Assembly (NCBI RefSeq): GCF_001661965.1
Contig: NZ_LYWZ01000028.1
Span: 124,001-188,000, forward strand
DNA from: Croceicoccus mobilis
Lineage (GTDB): Bacteria > Pseudomonadota > Alphaproteobacteria > Sphingomonadales > Sphingomonadaceae
Length of the DNA: 64,000 bases
Direction: 5' to 3'
A model generated the notes under the pieces. That model worked only from the letters and a program-made list of their open reading frames with translations. It had not been told where the DNA came from and did not search any database. The first letter of the stretch is position 1. Each line of letters begins with the position of its first letter. Of this stretch, positions 36,442-44,548 are shown piece by piece. A program made the position numbers and the translations under genes.

Positions 36442-36502
36442 GGTGCATGACATAGGGTGCGGCTGGCAACAGGATAAGAGCCGGATGGAAGGAAGTGTCG
36501 CA

Positions 36503-37186
36503 GTGGCCCAACGAATAATGTCGAAATTGATGGTGCCGGTGATGGCGCTGCTGCTTGCCGCCTGCGGGCAGGCCGATGGTGGGGCCGATGCAAAGGAGAC
36601 CGCAGCGCCGGTCGTTACGGGTGAGCCGGTCACGGTGCTGGCATTCGGGGACAGCCTGTTCGCGGGCTACAAGCTGGCGCGCAGCGAAAGCTATCCGGCA
36701 AAGCTGGAGCGGGCCCTGCGCGCGAGGGGGCTGAACGTGACCGTGCGCAATGCGGGCGTTTCGGGCGATACCACGGCGGCGGGGCTGCAAAGGCTCGACT
36801 TCGTGCTGGATTCGCTTTCCACGCCGCCGGACCTCGTGCTGGTGGAACTGGGCGCGAACGACATGCTGCGCGGTCTTTCAGCGGGGGATGCGCGGGCCAA
36901 TCTCGACACCATCATGACGAAGCTGAATGGCCGCGACCTGCCAGTCATGCTTTACGAGATGAAGGCCGCGCCCAATCTGGGCGGCGAATATGGCGGGGAG
37001 TTCAATTCGATTTATCCCACGCTGGCGGACAAGCATGACGCCGAACTGGTGCCGTTTTTCATCGAGCCGCTGATCTTTGACCGTTCGCTGGTCCAGTCCG
37101 ACCAGGTGCACCCCACGGCCGAAGGCGTGGATGCCATGGTCGAAAAGACCGTCGACGACATCGCCGAGCGGGTGGAGGAGCTTTAG
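36503..37186 (+). CDS. tesA: SGNH-family arylesterase/lysophospholipase, TesA-like lipoprotein
   Basis: About 227 residues. The GDSL blocks are all visible: block I VLAFGDSLFAGYKL with the nucleophile serine, block II with the glycine in NAGVSGDTTAAG, block III GANDMLRGL with the oxyanion asparagine, and block V SDQVHPTAEG with the catalytic Asp and His. Relatives hydrolyse thioesters, arylesters and lysophospholipids in the periplasm. A lipoprotein-type signal ends in LLLAACG. GTG at 36503 is preferred because GGAAGGAAG sits 7 bases before it; ATG at 36485 or 36518 are alternatives. The gene is divergent from the YbbA-like ATPase and overlaps the convergent recF by 4 bases. Confidence 0.9.
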   Translation: MAQRIMSKLMVPVMALLLAACGQADGGADAKETAAPVVTGEPVTVLAFGDSLFAGYKLARSESYPAKLERALRARGLNVTVRNAGVSGDTTAAGLQRLDFVLDSLSTPPDLVLVELGANDMLRGLSAGDARANLDTIMTKLNGRDLPVMLYEMKAAPNLGGEYGGEFNSIYPTLADKHDAELVPFFIEPLIFDRSLVQSDQVHPTAEGVDAMVEKTVDDIAERVEEL

Positions 37187-38271
37187 GCCTCTTTCTCGAC
37201 CGCGCCGCCGGTCACGCGCCAGACGGAGGCCTTGCCTTCGAGCCCGGTGAATAGGGCAAGCTCGGTTCCGGTCATCCAGACCTGTGCGCCGCTTGCCTCC
37301 AGTCTCTCGAACAGGGCGGCGCGGCGAACGGGATCGAGGTGGGCCGCGACTTCATCGAGCAGTAGCACCAGAGGGCGGCCGCCATCGGCCAGCATCGCAT
37401 GGGCGAGCGTGATCGCGATCAGCAGCGCCTTTTGCTCTCCGGTCGAGCAATCGGCTGCGGGGCGGCCGGTGCCCGCCATGTGCACCGACAGATCATCGCG
37501 ATGGGGCCCGTGCAGCGTGCGGCCCGCACCTCGCTCTGCCGGGCGGGCGCTGCGCCAGCGGGCAGCAAGCGCATCGGCATCCGTCGGGCTGGACGGATCA
37601 ATCGCGATTTCGGGCCGGGCGAAGGGCTGGTCGGGCAGGGTGGCAAGGCGCTCTGCCAGCATCTCCACCACGGCGGCGCGGTTCTCGGCAATGGCGGCGC
37701 CTGCCTCGGCCATTTCCTTTTCCAGCGCGTCGAGCCATGTGGGATCGGGCGAGCGGTCGCCCGATAGCAGCCGGTTCCTTTCGCGCAGCGCCTTTTCGTA
37801 ACGGCCCGAATGGCTGGCGTGTTCAGGCCTTATCGCCAACACCATGCGGTCAAGGAAACGGCGGCGGCCCGATGCGCTGTCCATGAAGAGCCGATCCATC
37901 GCCGGGGTCAGCCACGCGACCGAAAGCCATTCGGCAAGGCGCGAGGCGGGAAGCGCCGCTCCGCTTGCCTGCACGATGCGGCGGGAGGGCCCGGAGCCAT
38001 CACCGGCCTGAACCGCCGTGCCCAGCCGAACCGGGGTCACGCCGCTGACGAGGTCAGCGCCGATGGCAAAGCCGGGCGCATCGTCGCGGCTCATTTCGCT
38101 CAATTGCGCGCGGCGCAGCCCGCGTCCCGGTGTGAAAAGCGACAGCGCCTCCAGTACATTGGTCTTGCCCGCGCCATTGGGGCCGACCAGCAGGTTGAAG
38201 CGTGCCGTGCCCTCAAGCCTTGTCGCCTGATGGTTCCTGAAATCAGCCAGCCGAATACGGTCGAAAGCCAT
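37183..38271 (-). CDS. recF: DNA replication and repair protein RecF
   Basis: A 362-residue SMC-like ATPase that loads RecA at gaps with RecO and RecR. The N terminus MAFDRIRLADFRNHQATRL followed by Walker A LVGPNGAGKTNVLEALSLFTPGRGLR is diagnostic. The RRRFLDRM and LDALEKEMAEAGAAIAENRAA segments of the arm follow, then HGPHRDDL, the signature TGEQKALLIAITLAHA and Walker B LVLLLDEVAAHLD. The start at 38271 gives the normal N terminus; 18 extra upstream codons are without family likeness. In sphingomonads recF need not be beside dnaA and dnaN, and neither is here. Confidence 0.94.
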   Translation of the reverse strand: MAFDRIRLADFRNHQATRLEGTARFNLLVGPNGAGKTNVLEALSLFTPGRGLRRAQLSEMSRDDAPGFAIGADLVSGVTPVRLGTAVQAGDGSGPSRRIVQASGAALPASRLAEWLSVAWLTPAMDRLFMDSASGRRRFLDRMVLAIRPEHASHSGRYEKALRERNRLLSGDRSPDPTWLDALEKEMAEAGAAIAENRAAVVEMLAERLATLPDQPFARPEIAIDPSSPTDADALAARWRSARPAERGAGRTLHGPHRDDLSVHMAGTGRPAADCSTGEQKALLIAITLAHAMLADGGRPLVLLLDEVAAHLDPVRRAALFERLEASGAQVWMTGTELALFTGLEGKASVWRVTGGAVEKEA

Positions 38272-38418
38272 GCGCGATGCGCTAGCGGCCAGCGCGAGGT
38301 GCGACAATGAAAACAGCGATCCCAAAGTTTGGGAAAAATTCCCGAAACATGGTTTCGTTCATCGTGCAGCCAGTTTTAGTATATTCATAAGTCATTGTTA
38401 ATCCGTGACTTTTAAAAC

Positions 38419-38434
38419 TGGCACGGTCCCTGCA
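38419..38434 (+). promoter_or_regulatory. Sigma-54 type promoter
   Basis: TGGCACGGTCCCTGCA matches the sigma-54 consensus TGGCACG-N4-TTGCW at every position except the first T of the -12 element. The GG and GC pairs have the required spacing. The transcript would start near 38446, about 47 bases before the ATG of the 46-residue gene and ahead of pspC. The upstream 38350-38418 is AT-rich, as expected for enhancer-binding protein and IHF sites. Confidence 0.7.
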
Positions 38435-38492
38435 AAGTATTTGGCATGGAGGGCATGTGGCCCGATCCGAACCAAACTAAAGGGGAAATATA

Positions 38493-38633
38493 ATGTTCAA
38501 GTCTTCCGAATTCGCCTCGCAGGCCGTTGCCATGGTCATGGCGCTTGCCATCTCGATCTCGGCCTTCGGCGTGACGGTTGCTCCGCAGGATGTTAACCTC
38601 GACGCTCCGATCTCGCAGGGGATGATGGCGTGA
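38493..38633 (+). CDS. 46-residue hydrophobic peptide upstream of PspC
   Basis: A tiny gene that opens at ATG 38493 after AGGGGAAATATA, with AGGGG as its Shine-Dalgarno. The peptide starts MFKSSEFASQAVAMVMALAI, continues SISAFGVTVAPQ and ends with a polar tail (DVNLDAPISQGMMA). It reads either as a single membrane segment or as a short signal-like peptide. Its stop overlaps the GTG of the pspC gene by 4 bases (GTGA), so the two are translationally coupled. That coupling, the Shine-Dalgarno and the sigma-54 element upstream support it as a real gene. No family was recognised. Confidence 0.72.
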   Translation: MFKSSEFASQAVAMVMALAISISAFGVTVAPQDVNLDAPISQGMMA

Positions 38634-38839
38634 GCAATCTGATGAATGGCAATAACAACGCCCCGAGCAAGTTTCACCTCGACAAGCGCAATGCGAAATT
38701 GATGGGTGTCTGCTCGGGGATCGCCGATTACTTCGGCATCGACGTGACGCTGGTGCGCATCGCCTGGGTTGCAGGCACGCTGCTTGGCGTCGGATCGCTG
38801 ATCCTGGTCTATATCCTGATCGGGCTTATCGCGGATTGA
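38630..38839 (+). CDS. pspC: PspC domain protein
   Basis: A 69-residue inner membrane protein consisting almost only of the PspC domain. FHLDKRNAKLMGVCSGIADYFGIDVTLVRIAW contains the LxGVCxGIAxYF and VRIxW signatures, and one or two membrane segments follow (VAGTLLGVGSLILVYILIGLIA). In enterobacteria PspC senses envelope stress with PspB and frees PspF from PspA, and psp promoters are sigma-54 dependent. Here the start is GTG at 38630, overlapping the tiny upstream gene by 4 bases. No pspA, pspB or pspF is in the window. At 69 residues it is shorter than E. coli PspC (119) and lacks the cytosolic tail. Confidence 0.9.
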   Translation: MSNLMNGNNNAPSKFHLDKRNAKLMGVCSGIADYFGIDVTLVRIAWVAGTLLGVGSLILVYILIGLIAD

Positions 38840-38859
38840 GGAGCGCTCTCGGGCGCTCC
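38840..38859 (+). terminator. Hairpin after pspC
   Basis: GGAGCGC (38840-38846) pairs with GCGCTCC (38853-38859) around TCTCGG. The T-run is poor (CCAATTTCC), so termination may be weak. It is symmetric and also lies after the convergent YhhQ gene. Confidence 0.4.
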
Positions 38860-38873
38860 CCAATTTCCAACTC

Positions 38874-39692
38874 TCATGACTGTTCGCGATGCGCGAAGGG
38901 CGAAAAATCGGTGCTGGCATCGAAAACATCCACGCCCTCGCGCCGCTTGAGCCAGCCCACCACGACATAGGTCACCGGAGTCAGCACCGCTTCCCACGTG
39001 GTCTTCAGCACCCATTGCGTGATCGCCACCCAGATCACCAGATCGGTCGTCCAGCCCGACACGCCCAGAAAGGCGATGGGGTAAAACAGGGCGCTATCCA
39101 CCCCCTGTCCGAAAATGGTGGATCCGATCGTGCGGGTCCAAAGCCATTTCCCGCCGGTCCAGACCTTCATCTTCGCCAGCACATAGGCATTGACGAATTC
39201 GCCCGCCCAGAACGCGATGATCGAGGCGAGGACGATGCGCGGCACCTGACCGAACACGGCTTCATAAGCGGCTTGATTGCCCCATTCGGGCGCGGGCGGC
39301 ATGGCGACGACGACCCAGCTCATGAACGCCATGAAGACCAGCGCGCCAAAGCCTGCCCAGATGCAGCGGCGCGCGGCGGCATAGCCATAAACCTCTGTCA
39401 GCACGTCGCCGATGACATAGGACACGGGGAAGAACAGCAACCCCGCGCCAAAAGGCCACAGCCCCACCACCGGCAATTCGATCGCGGCCACCTTGCCCGC
39501 GCCGATGACGTTCGAGAGCAGCAGGATGGTGACGAAGGCCGCCATCACGAAGTCGAACCAGCGATATTGCGACGGGGCGGGCGCCAGCTTCGGGTCGTGC
39601 TGGGCTTCGCCGATCGGCGGTTGGGCGGGATTGCGCGCGGCCTGGGCGGGCGCGTTGCTGTCTGGCTGCATGAGAACGGGCGATAGCGCCAT
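38874..39692 (-). CDS. Queuosine precursor transporter (VUT family, YhhQ-like)
   Basis: About 272 residues with at least six membrane segments, of the YhhQ/VUT1 family that imports preQ0/preQ1-type queuosine precursors. Diagnostic stretches are LLLSNVIGAGKVAAIELPVV, FFPVSYVIGDVLTEVYGYAAARR and the later IIAFWAGEFVNAYVLAKMKVWTGGKWLWTR with GSTIFGQGVDSALFYPIAFLG. A proline-rich N-terminal stretch of about 40 residues precedes the first helix. ATG at 39692 is taken, and 39671 (MQPDSNAP) is an alternative; neither has a clear Shine-Dalgarno. Confidence 0.88.
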   Translation of the reverse strand: MALSPVLMQPDSNAPAQAARNPAQPPIGEAQHDPKLAPAPSQYRWFDFVMAAFVTILLLSNVIGAGKVAAIELPVVGLWPFGAGLLFFPVSYVIGDVLTEVYGYAAARRCIWAGFGALVFMAFMSWVVVAMPPAPEWGNQAAYEAVFGQVPRIVLASIIAFWAGEFVNAYVLAKMKVWTGGKWLWTRTIGSTIFGQGVDSALFYPIAFLGVSGWTTDLVIWVAITQWVLKTTWEAVLTPVTYVVVGWLKRREGVDVFDASTDFSPFAHREQS

Positions 39693-39761
39693 TTGGATTG
39701 CTAGCAAAGCGCCTAGCCGATTGCAGGAGCGGGATGACGCCGCTATGCGCATCGCCAGCGC

Positions 39762-39838
39762 GCGCCCTTAGCTCAGCTGGATAGAGCACGAGACTTCTAA
39801 TCTTGAGGCCGCAGGTTCGACTCCTGCAGGGCGCGCCA
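39762..39838 (+). tRNA. tRNA-Arg (anticodon TCT)
   Basis: A complete 77-base cloverleaf with encoded CCA. The acceptor stem GCGCCCT (39762-39768) pairs with AGGGCGC (39828-39834), the D arm is GCTC...GAGC, the anticodon arm is CGAGA-CTTCTAA-TCTTG with TCT in the middle, and the T arm is GCAGG-TTCGACT-CCTGC. The discriminator is G. It would read AGA/AGG arginine codons, rare in this GC-rich genome. Confidence 0.95.
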
Positions 39839-40030
39839 ATCTCACCATCCAAGCCGGTTCGCCATCTGGCGGCACATAATGCGGGCGGCAGGCGGGCGTG
39901 CTGCTTCTTTCGGGGCAATTTGGTCCGTCTCCGAACCCGATACAAATCGCGACACGTTTCGTCCCATCCGAATGGAAACTTTGATGCCTTTGGACGTTAG
40001 GCCGGGCAGAATCCATTTCGGAGTAAGGGT

Positions 40031-40198
40031 TTGCAATCATATCGGGTAAAGTTCGCCGACGGCAGCGGTATATCGAAGCATCTGAGCTTTCAGGCCGCAA
40101 ACATCGACCGGGCGAAAGAGCGCATGGACCGCGAGGCATTCGGCAGCTGGGCCTGGCTGTGGGAGAATGACTCGCTCGTTTTCGAAAACAGGATCTGA
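40031..40198 (+). CDS. 55-residue conserved-looking small protein
   Basis: A short frame starting at TTG 40031 after GGAG (8-base spacing), translating to QSYRVKFADGSGISKHLSFQ and then AANIDRAKERMDREAFGSWAW, ending LWENDSLVFENRI. The composition is that of a real small soluble protein (beta-beta-alpha-beta pattern, aromatic end), and it recalls small sphingomonad proteins with YRVKFADGSG...LWENDR. The lack of an ATG start and of neighbours on the same transcript are the main doubts. Function unknown. Confidence 0.55.
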   Translation: MQSYRVKFADGSGISKHLSFQAANIDRAKERMDREAFGSWAWLWENDSLVFENRI

Positions 40199-40500
40199 AC
40201 GCGGCACGCAGGTCTGCCGATACAGATCTGCCCGACGAGATCCTACCTCTGTGCCGATGGCAATATCAGGCGCGCCTTTGCGCGACGTCTATCCAGAGCA
40301 TGATGTACCTTGCCCCTGGCGTGCCGGTTCTGACGCCTCGCGGGGAAGCCGGTGTGCGAAACGCAACGCCGGATGGTGATCTTTAGTCACCGCCCACGGG
40401 GCTGATAGCGCCTTTCAAATCCCGGGATCCCGTGCAATTGCTGCCAGCCGGCGCGGTCGGCCAAGGTCGCTGCGCAGTTCAATCGGGATCGGGAAAGACC
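40199..40500. other. Intergenic region before the IorA gene
   Basis: About 300 bases with no supportable gene or hairpin terminator. It should hold the promoter of the iorAB genes. Nothing diagnostic such as a LysR-type T-N11-A box beside the iorA start could be assigned with confidence. Confidence 0.3.
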
Positions 40501-40983
40501 ATGGCCTACAGCTTCACCATCAACGACCGGCAGGTCACCGCGGAAGAGGGCGACATGCCCCTGCTCTGGTTCCTGCGCGAAGAGATGGACCTGGTCGGCA
40601 CGAAATTCGGCTGCGGCATTGGCAGTTGCGGGGCCTGCACCGTGCTGATCGATGGCGAACCGACGCGCAGCTGCGTCATGCCGGTCGAAGCGGTGGACGG
40701 CGCCGCCGTCACCACGATCGAGGGGCTGGCGAAGAACGGCGAATTGCACCCGGTGCAGCAGGCCTGGATCGAGGAAGACGTGCCCCAGTGCGGCTATTGC
40801 CAGACCGGGCAGATCATGGCGACCATCGGTCTCCTCAAATATACGCCCGACCCCAGTGAGACCGAAGTTCGCGAACAGCTGAACAATTTCTGCCGCTGCG
40901 GCACCTATGCCCGCCTCATGAAAGGCGTGAAGCGCGCTGCCGAGCTGACGAAAGCCGCAGGCGAAGCGGGAGAGAAGGCATGA
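40501..40983 (+). CDS. iorA: Isoquinoline 1-oxidoreductase-type small subunit, two [2Fe-2S] clusters
   Basis: A 160-residue electron-transfer subunit of a xanthine oxidase family molybdenum hydroxylase. The plant-type cluster ligands are C38, C43, C46 and C58 (GCGIGSCGACTVL...RSC), and the second, four-helix cluster uses C97, C100, C131 and C133 (CGYCQTGQ...FCRCGTY). PLLWFLREEMDLVGTKFGC is the entry typical of IorA/CoxS proteins. The gene overlaps the large subunit by 4 bases (ATGA). The two-subunit arrangement without a FAD subunit is typical of the Ior and membrane aldehyde dehydrogenase group, which passes electrons to cytochromes rather than to NAD. Confidence 0.92.
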   Translation: MAYSFTINDRQVTAEEGDMPLLWFLREEMDLVGTKFGCGIGSCGACTVLIDGEPTRSCVMPVEAVDGAAVTTIEGLAKNGELHPVQQAWIEEDVPQCGYCQTGQIMATIGLLKYTPDPSETEVREQLNNFCRCGTYARLMKGVKRAAELTKAAGEAGEKA

Positions 40984-43214
40984 CGCTTGCCCTTGATCGT
41001 CGCAGCCTGCTTCGGGTCAGCGCCTATGCGGGCGGGATGATGCTGACGGTGGGCGGCGCGGCTGCCCGCGCCGCGCAGGGCGATGCCGCCGCAGCGGCGC
41101 AGGACCTTGGGCTTTATGTCCAGATCCGGCCCGATAACACGATCCTGATCCGCACCGCCACGACCGAGATCGGGCAGGGCACGCTGACATCCGTTCCCAT
41201 GCTGATCGCCGAGGAACTGGACGCGGACTGGAGCCGGGTCGAGACCGAAATGATGACCCCGCAGCTGAAGTCGACCGACACCGGCGGCATGCCCGAAGGC
41301 GTGTTTGCGCAAGGGGCGGGCGGTTCGCGCGCGATCATGACAAGCTGGACCCCGGCACGAAAGGTGGGGGCGATCGCCCGCGCCATGCTGGTGGCGGAAG
41401 CCGCCGCGCGCTGGAAGGTGAAGCCGGACACTCTCGAAACCGAGAGCGGCTGGGTGGTCGATGCGGCAAGGGATCGCCGTATCGCTTACGGGGAGCTGGC
41501 GGCAGGGGCCGCTGTCCGCGCTTTGCCCGATGGCGAAATCGCGCTGAAAGACCCGGCGGATTTCCGCATTGTCGGGCAGCCGCAGAAACAAAAGAATACG
41601 CTGGCCATCGTGACCGGCAAGCCGATGTTCGGCATCGACCACAAGATGGAAGGCATGCTCCACGCCGTGGTGCTGCGCCCGCCGCAGGTCGGCGCGCAGG
41701 TCGCCTCTGTCGACGATAGCGCGGCCAAGGCGATGAAGGGCGTGCATTCCGTGGTGCGCCTGCCCGACCAGACTCCGGGGCAGGTCTGGGGTTATGACCC
41801 GATCGGCGCGGGCGTGGCGGTTGTCGCGACCAGCCATTGGGCCGCGCTGAAAGCGCGCGACGCGCTGGCCGTGGAGTGGACCGACCCGCCGACGGCGGAA
41901 AACAGCGCCGACATGGTGGCAGAGGCCGAAGCAAAGCTGGCCGGGGGCGAGGGGCTGAAGGTGCAGGAAGTGGGCGATGTCGATGCCGCCTTCGCCAATG
42001 CGGCCAAGGTCGTGAAGGCGCGCTATCAGGCCCCACTCGTGGCGCATGCCACGCTGGAGCCGCAGAACACCATCGCCCATGTCACCGCCGAGAAGGCAAC
42101 GATCATCACCCCCAGCCAGCAGCCCGGCAGCTGCGCCCGTACGGTGGCGGCCATCACCGGCCTGCCGCTGGAAAAGATCGACGTCACCATGACGCGGTCG
42201 GGCGGCGGTTTCGGGCGCAGGCTCGCCACCGATCAGGTCGCCGAAGCGGTCTATATCGCCAAGGCGGTCGACCGTCCGGTCAAGCTGCTGTGGACCCGCG
42301 AATGCGACATGCGGACCGATTTCTATCGCAATGGCGGCGTGCATCTGATGGAAGCCGCGCTCGATGCCGATAATCGCGTCATCGGGTGGAAGCATGGCGT
42401 CGCCAGCCATTCGATCAATTATCGCCGCAGCGAGGACCAGAGCATCGAGGCGCTATCGAGCCGCGAAGTCCCGACCGAGGATGCGCCGGGCGTGCTGGTC
42501 CCCAATCGCCGCTATGATTTCATGCCGATCTATAGCGCGGTGGCGCGCGGATGGTGGCGCGCGCCGCGCGCCAATATTTTCGGCTGGGCGGAACAGGCCT
42601 TCGTCGACGAATTGGCCGAAGCGGCGGGCGAGGACCCGCTGGCCTTCCGGCTTAAGCTGTTGGAGGGCGAGGGCAGCTATGGCGACGGGCGCGATCAATA
42701 CACGCTCGCCCGCTTGTCTGGCGTGCTGCGCCATGTTGGCGAAAAGGCGGCATGGAAGGGGCCGGAAGCGGGCGGCGGCAAGGCGCGCGGGATCGCGGGT
42801 CATTTCTCGTTCGGCAGCTATGTCGCCCATGTCGTCGATGTGACCGTGACCGAGGGGGGCGCATTTTCCGTCGACCGGGTCGTATCGGCCATCGATTGCG
42901 GCGTGGCGGTCAACCCGAACGGCATCGCCATGCAGAACGAAGGCTCGATCAACGATGCGCTGTCCACCGCGCGCGAGCTTGAGATCACGCTGACGAATGG
43001 CGCAGTCGATCAGACCAATTTCGACAGCTATCAGGTCATGCGCATGATCGGGGCGGCAACGCGGATCGAAACGCATATCGTGCCCAGCACCGAGGCGCCT
43101 TCGGGCATGGGCGAACCTGCCCTGCCGCCCTTTGCCCCGGCGCTGACCAACGCGCTTTATGCCGCGACGGGCAAGCGTATCCGGCAATTGCCGATCGGCA
43201 CGCAGCTCGCCTGA
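40980..43214 (+). CDS. iorB: Isoquinoline 1-oxidoreductase-type large subunit, molybdopterin-binding
   Basis: A 744-residue Tat-exported molybdenum hydroxylase subunit. The N terminus carries DRRSLLRVSAYAGGMMLTV, a twin-arginine signal cut near ARA-AQ. Cofactor motifs include TTEIGQGTLTSVPMLIAEEL, QQPGSCARTVAAITGL, MTRSGGGFGRRLATDQVAEA and the C-terminal APSGMGEPALPPFAPA, whose glutamate is the general base in the family. It would oxidise an aldehyde or N-heterocycle by hydroxylation in the periplasm. The natural substrate is unknown. No MoCo-insertion gene (XdhC type) is nearby. Confidence 0.92.
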   Translation: MTLALDRRSLLRVSAYAGGMMLTVGGAAARAAQGDAAAAAQDLGLYVQIRPDNTILIRTATTEIGQGTLTSVPMLIAEELDADWSRVETEMMTPQLKSTDTGGMPEGVFAQGAGGSRAIMTSWTPARKVGAIARAMLVAEAAARWKVKPDTLETESGWVVDAARDRRIAYGELAAGAAVRALPDGEIALKDPADFRIVGQPQKQKNTLAIVTGKPMFGIDHKMEGMLHAVVLRPPQVGAQVASVDDSAAKAMKGVHSVVRLPDQTPGQVWGYDPIGAGVAVVATSHWAALKARDALAVEWTDPPTAENSADMVAEAEAKLAGGEGLKVQEVGDVDAAFANAAKVVKARYQAPLVAHATLEPQNTIAHVTAEKATIITPSQQPGSCARTVAAITGLPLEKIDVTMTRSGGGFGRRLATDQVAEAVYIAKAVDRPVKLLWTRECDMRTDFYRNGGVHLMEAALDADNRVIGWKHGVASHSINYRRSEDQSIEALSSREVPTEDAPGVLVPNRRYDFMPIYSAVARGWWRAPRANIFGWAEQAFVDELAEAAGEDPLAFRLKLLEGEGSYGDGRDQYTLARLSGVLRHVGEKAAWKGPEAGGGKARGIAGHFSFGSYVAHVVDVTVTEGGAFSVDRVVSAIDCGVAVNPNGIAMQNEGSINDALSTARELEITLTNGAVDQTNFDSYQVMRMIGAATRIETHIVPSTEAPSGMGEPALPPFAPALTNALYAATGKRIRQLPIGTQLA

Positions 43215-43355
43215 TTGGAACAGACCCGTCGAAGGTGGTGCGAACTGACAGGGTTTCGCGGGCCTCGCGGTAATGCGGGGCTTGCGTTGCTGCGTCATGC
43301 TTCTATCGACGGGGCACGATGCCGCGTCACCTCGCCATGCTCCGGACCAGCGCCC

Positions 43356-44270
43356 GTGATCGATAAGCGCTTCCTGCCCCCGGTGGCCGCATTGCGCGCG
43401 TTCGAGGCGGTCGGAAGACTGGGCGGCATACGCAAGGCGGCAGAGGAGCTGGGCGTCGATCACGCTGTCGTCAGCCGCCATGTCAAATCGCTGGAATCGT
43501 TGATGGAAACCCCGCTGATGATCCGCGACGGACAGGCCAGCCGCCTGACCGAGGAGGGCGCCGAATATCACGACAAGATCTCGGTCGCCCTCAACCTGAT
43601 CGTCAACGCGACGGCAGGCGTGCTGGGGCCCGAAGGTGAGCGGGAACTACGCGTCTGGTGCTCGCCGGGCTTTGCGCTGTTGTGGCTGAGCGATCATATC
43701 GGCGAGTTCATCAGCGCCAATCCCGATCTCGACGTCGAATTTCGCCCTGCTGACAATCTGGCCGATTTCCGATCGCGCGAGGTGGATTGCGATATCCGCT
43801 ATCTGCGCGACTGGCAGACGACCAGCCTGCCGAAAATCCTGCACCGGGCCGATTTCTCGCGCCCCGCCGTGTTTCCGGTGGCCAGCCCGGAATTCATCGC
43901 GACCATGCCCCCGATCAGGGATGCAGGCGACATGCTCGGCCTGCCGCTGCTGCATGAAGAGAGCAACGACGAATGGCGCCATTGGCTTGAGGCGCAGGGT
44001 GTCAGCGTTTCGGCCCCGATCCCCGGAGCGCGGCTATGGCAGGCGCATCTGACGCTGAGCGCGGCGCGCAAGGGGCATGGCATCGCGCTCGCCAATCGGT
44101 TCATCATCGGCGATGCGCTTTCATCGGGAGAGCTGGTCGAGATCAAGCCGGCAAGCGGCGAGTTCGAGGCGGTCTCGTTCGGTGCCTATACCTTCCTCGC
44201 GCGGGAAGAGGAGTGGGGTGCCGACCACATACGCCGGTTTCGCCGCTGGCTTCAGGACGTTTCCCTCTAA
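43356..44270 (+). CDS. LysR-family transcriptional regulator
   Basis: A 304-residue regulator with the N-terminal winged helix (LPPVAALRAFEAVGRLGGIRKAAEELGVDHAVVSRHVKSLE) and a GcvA-like periplasmic-binding-type effector domain (about residues 90-300). GTG at 43356 is chosen because it places the HTH at the normal distance from the N terminus; a reading from 43215 adds 47 residues of no family likeness. The gene lies 141 bases after iorB in the same direction, so it may control the molybdenum hydroxylase, although LysR genes are more often divergent from their targets. Confidence 0.88.
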   Translation: MIDKRFLPPVAALRAFEAVGRLGGIRKAAEELGVDHAVVSRHVKSLESLMETPLMIRDGQASRLTEEGAEYHDKISVALNLIVNATAGVLGPEGERELRVWCSPGFALLWLSDHIGEFISANPDLDVEFRPADNLADFRSREVDCDIRYLRDWQTTSLPKILHRADFSRPAVFPVASPEFIATMPPIRDAGDMLGLPLLHEESNDEWRHWLEAQGVSVSAPIPGARLWQAHLTLSAARKGHGIALANRFIIGDALSSGELVEIKPASGEFEAVSFGAYTFLAREEEWGADHIRRFRRWLQDVSL

Positions 44271-44301
44271 CGCCTCCGCAGGCGAAGCAGATGGTGCAAG
44301 C

Positions 44302-44535
44302 ATGACCGAAACAGCCAGAGCCGCCGCCATTACCGCGGTGTGGGACCCGGGCAAGGAGTTGAAGCCGATGTGGCTTAATCTGCCAGATAGCGATGGCCTG
44401 TGCATCGAATGCCCGGCGTACTCGCCGCTTTTTGACGTGAAGCATGGCGCAGCGCCTGAAGGGCCGGGCAATATCGCGCTCACCTGCTACAAGTCCGAAA
44501 TGCGCGATGGCGCGATCCACATCCAGCTGTCCTGA
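44302..44535 (+). CDS. 77-residue hypothetical protein
   Basis: The frame from ATG 44302 runs MTETARAAAITAVWDPGKEL, then WLNLPDSDGLCIECPAYSPL and ends GNIALTCYKSEMRDGAIHIQL. Three cysteines (LCIEC and LTC) are spread in a metal-binding-like pattern. It lies 31 bases after the LysR gene and 13 bases before the secreted PHP-like gene, in the same direction, and could be the first gene of that pair. No family recognised and no strong Shine-Dalgarno, so it may be a chance frame. Confidence 0.45.
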   Translation: MTETARAAAITAVWDPGKELKPMWLNLPDSDGLCIECPAYSPLFDVKHGAAPEGPGNIALTCYKSEMRDGAIHIQLS

Positions 44536-44548
44536 CCCGGTGCCTGTT

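Noticed and set aside
39762-40500. tRNA-Arg as a possible integration site for a mobile element
   Set aside because: No integrase, no direct repeat of the tRNA 3' end and no mobile gene was found in the following sequence.
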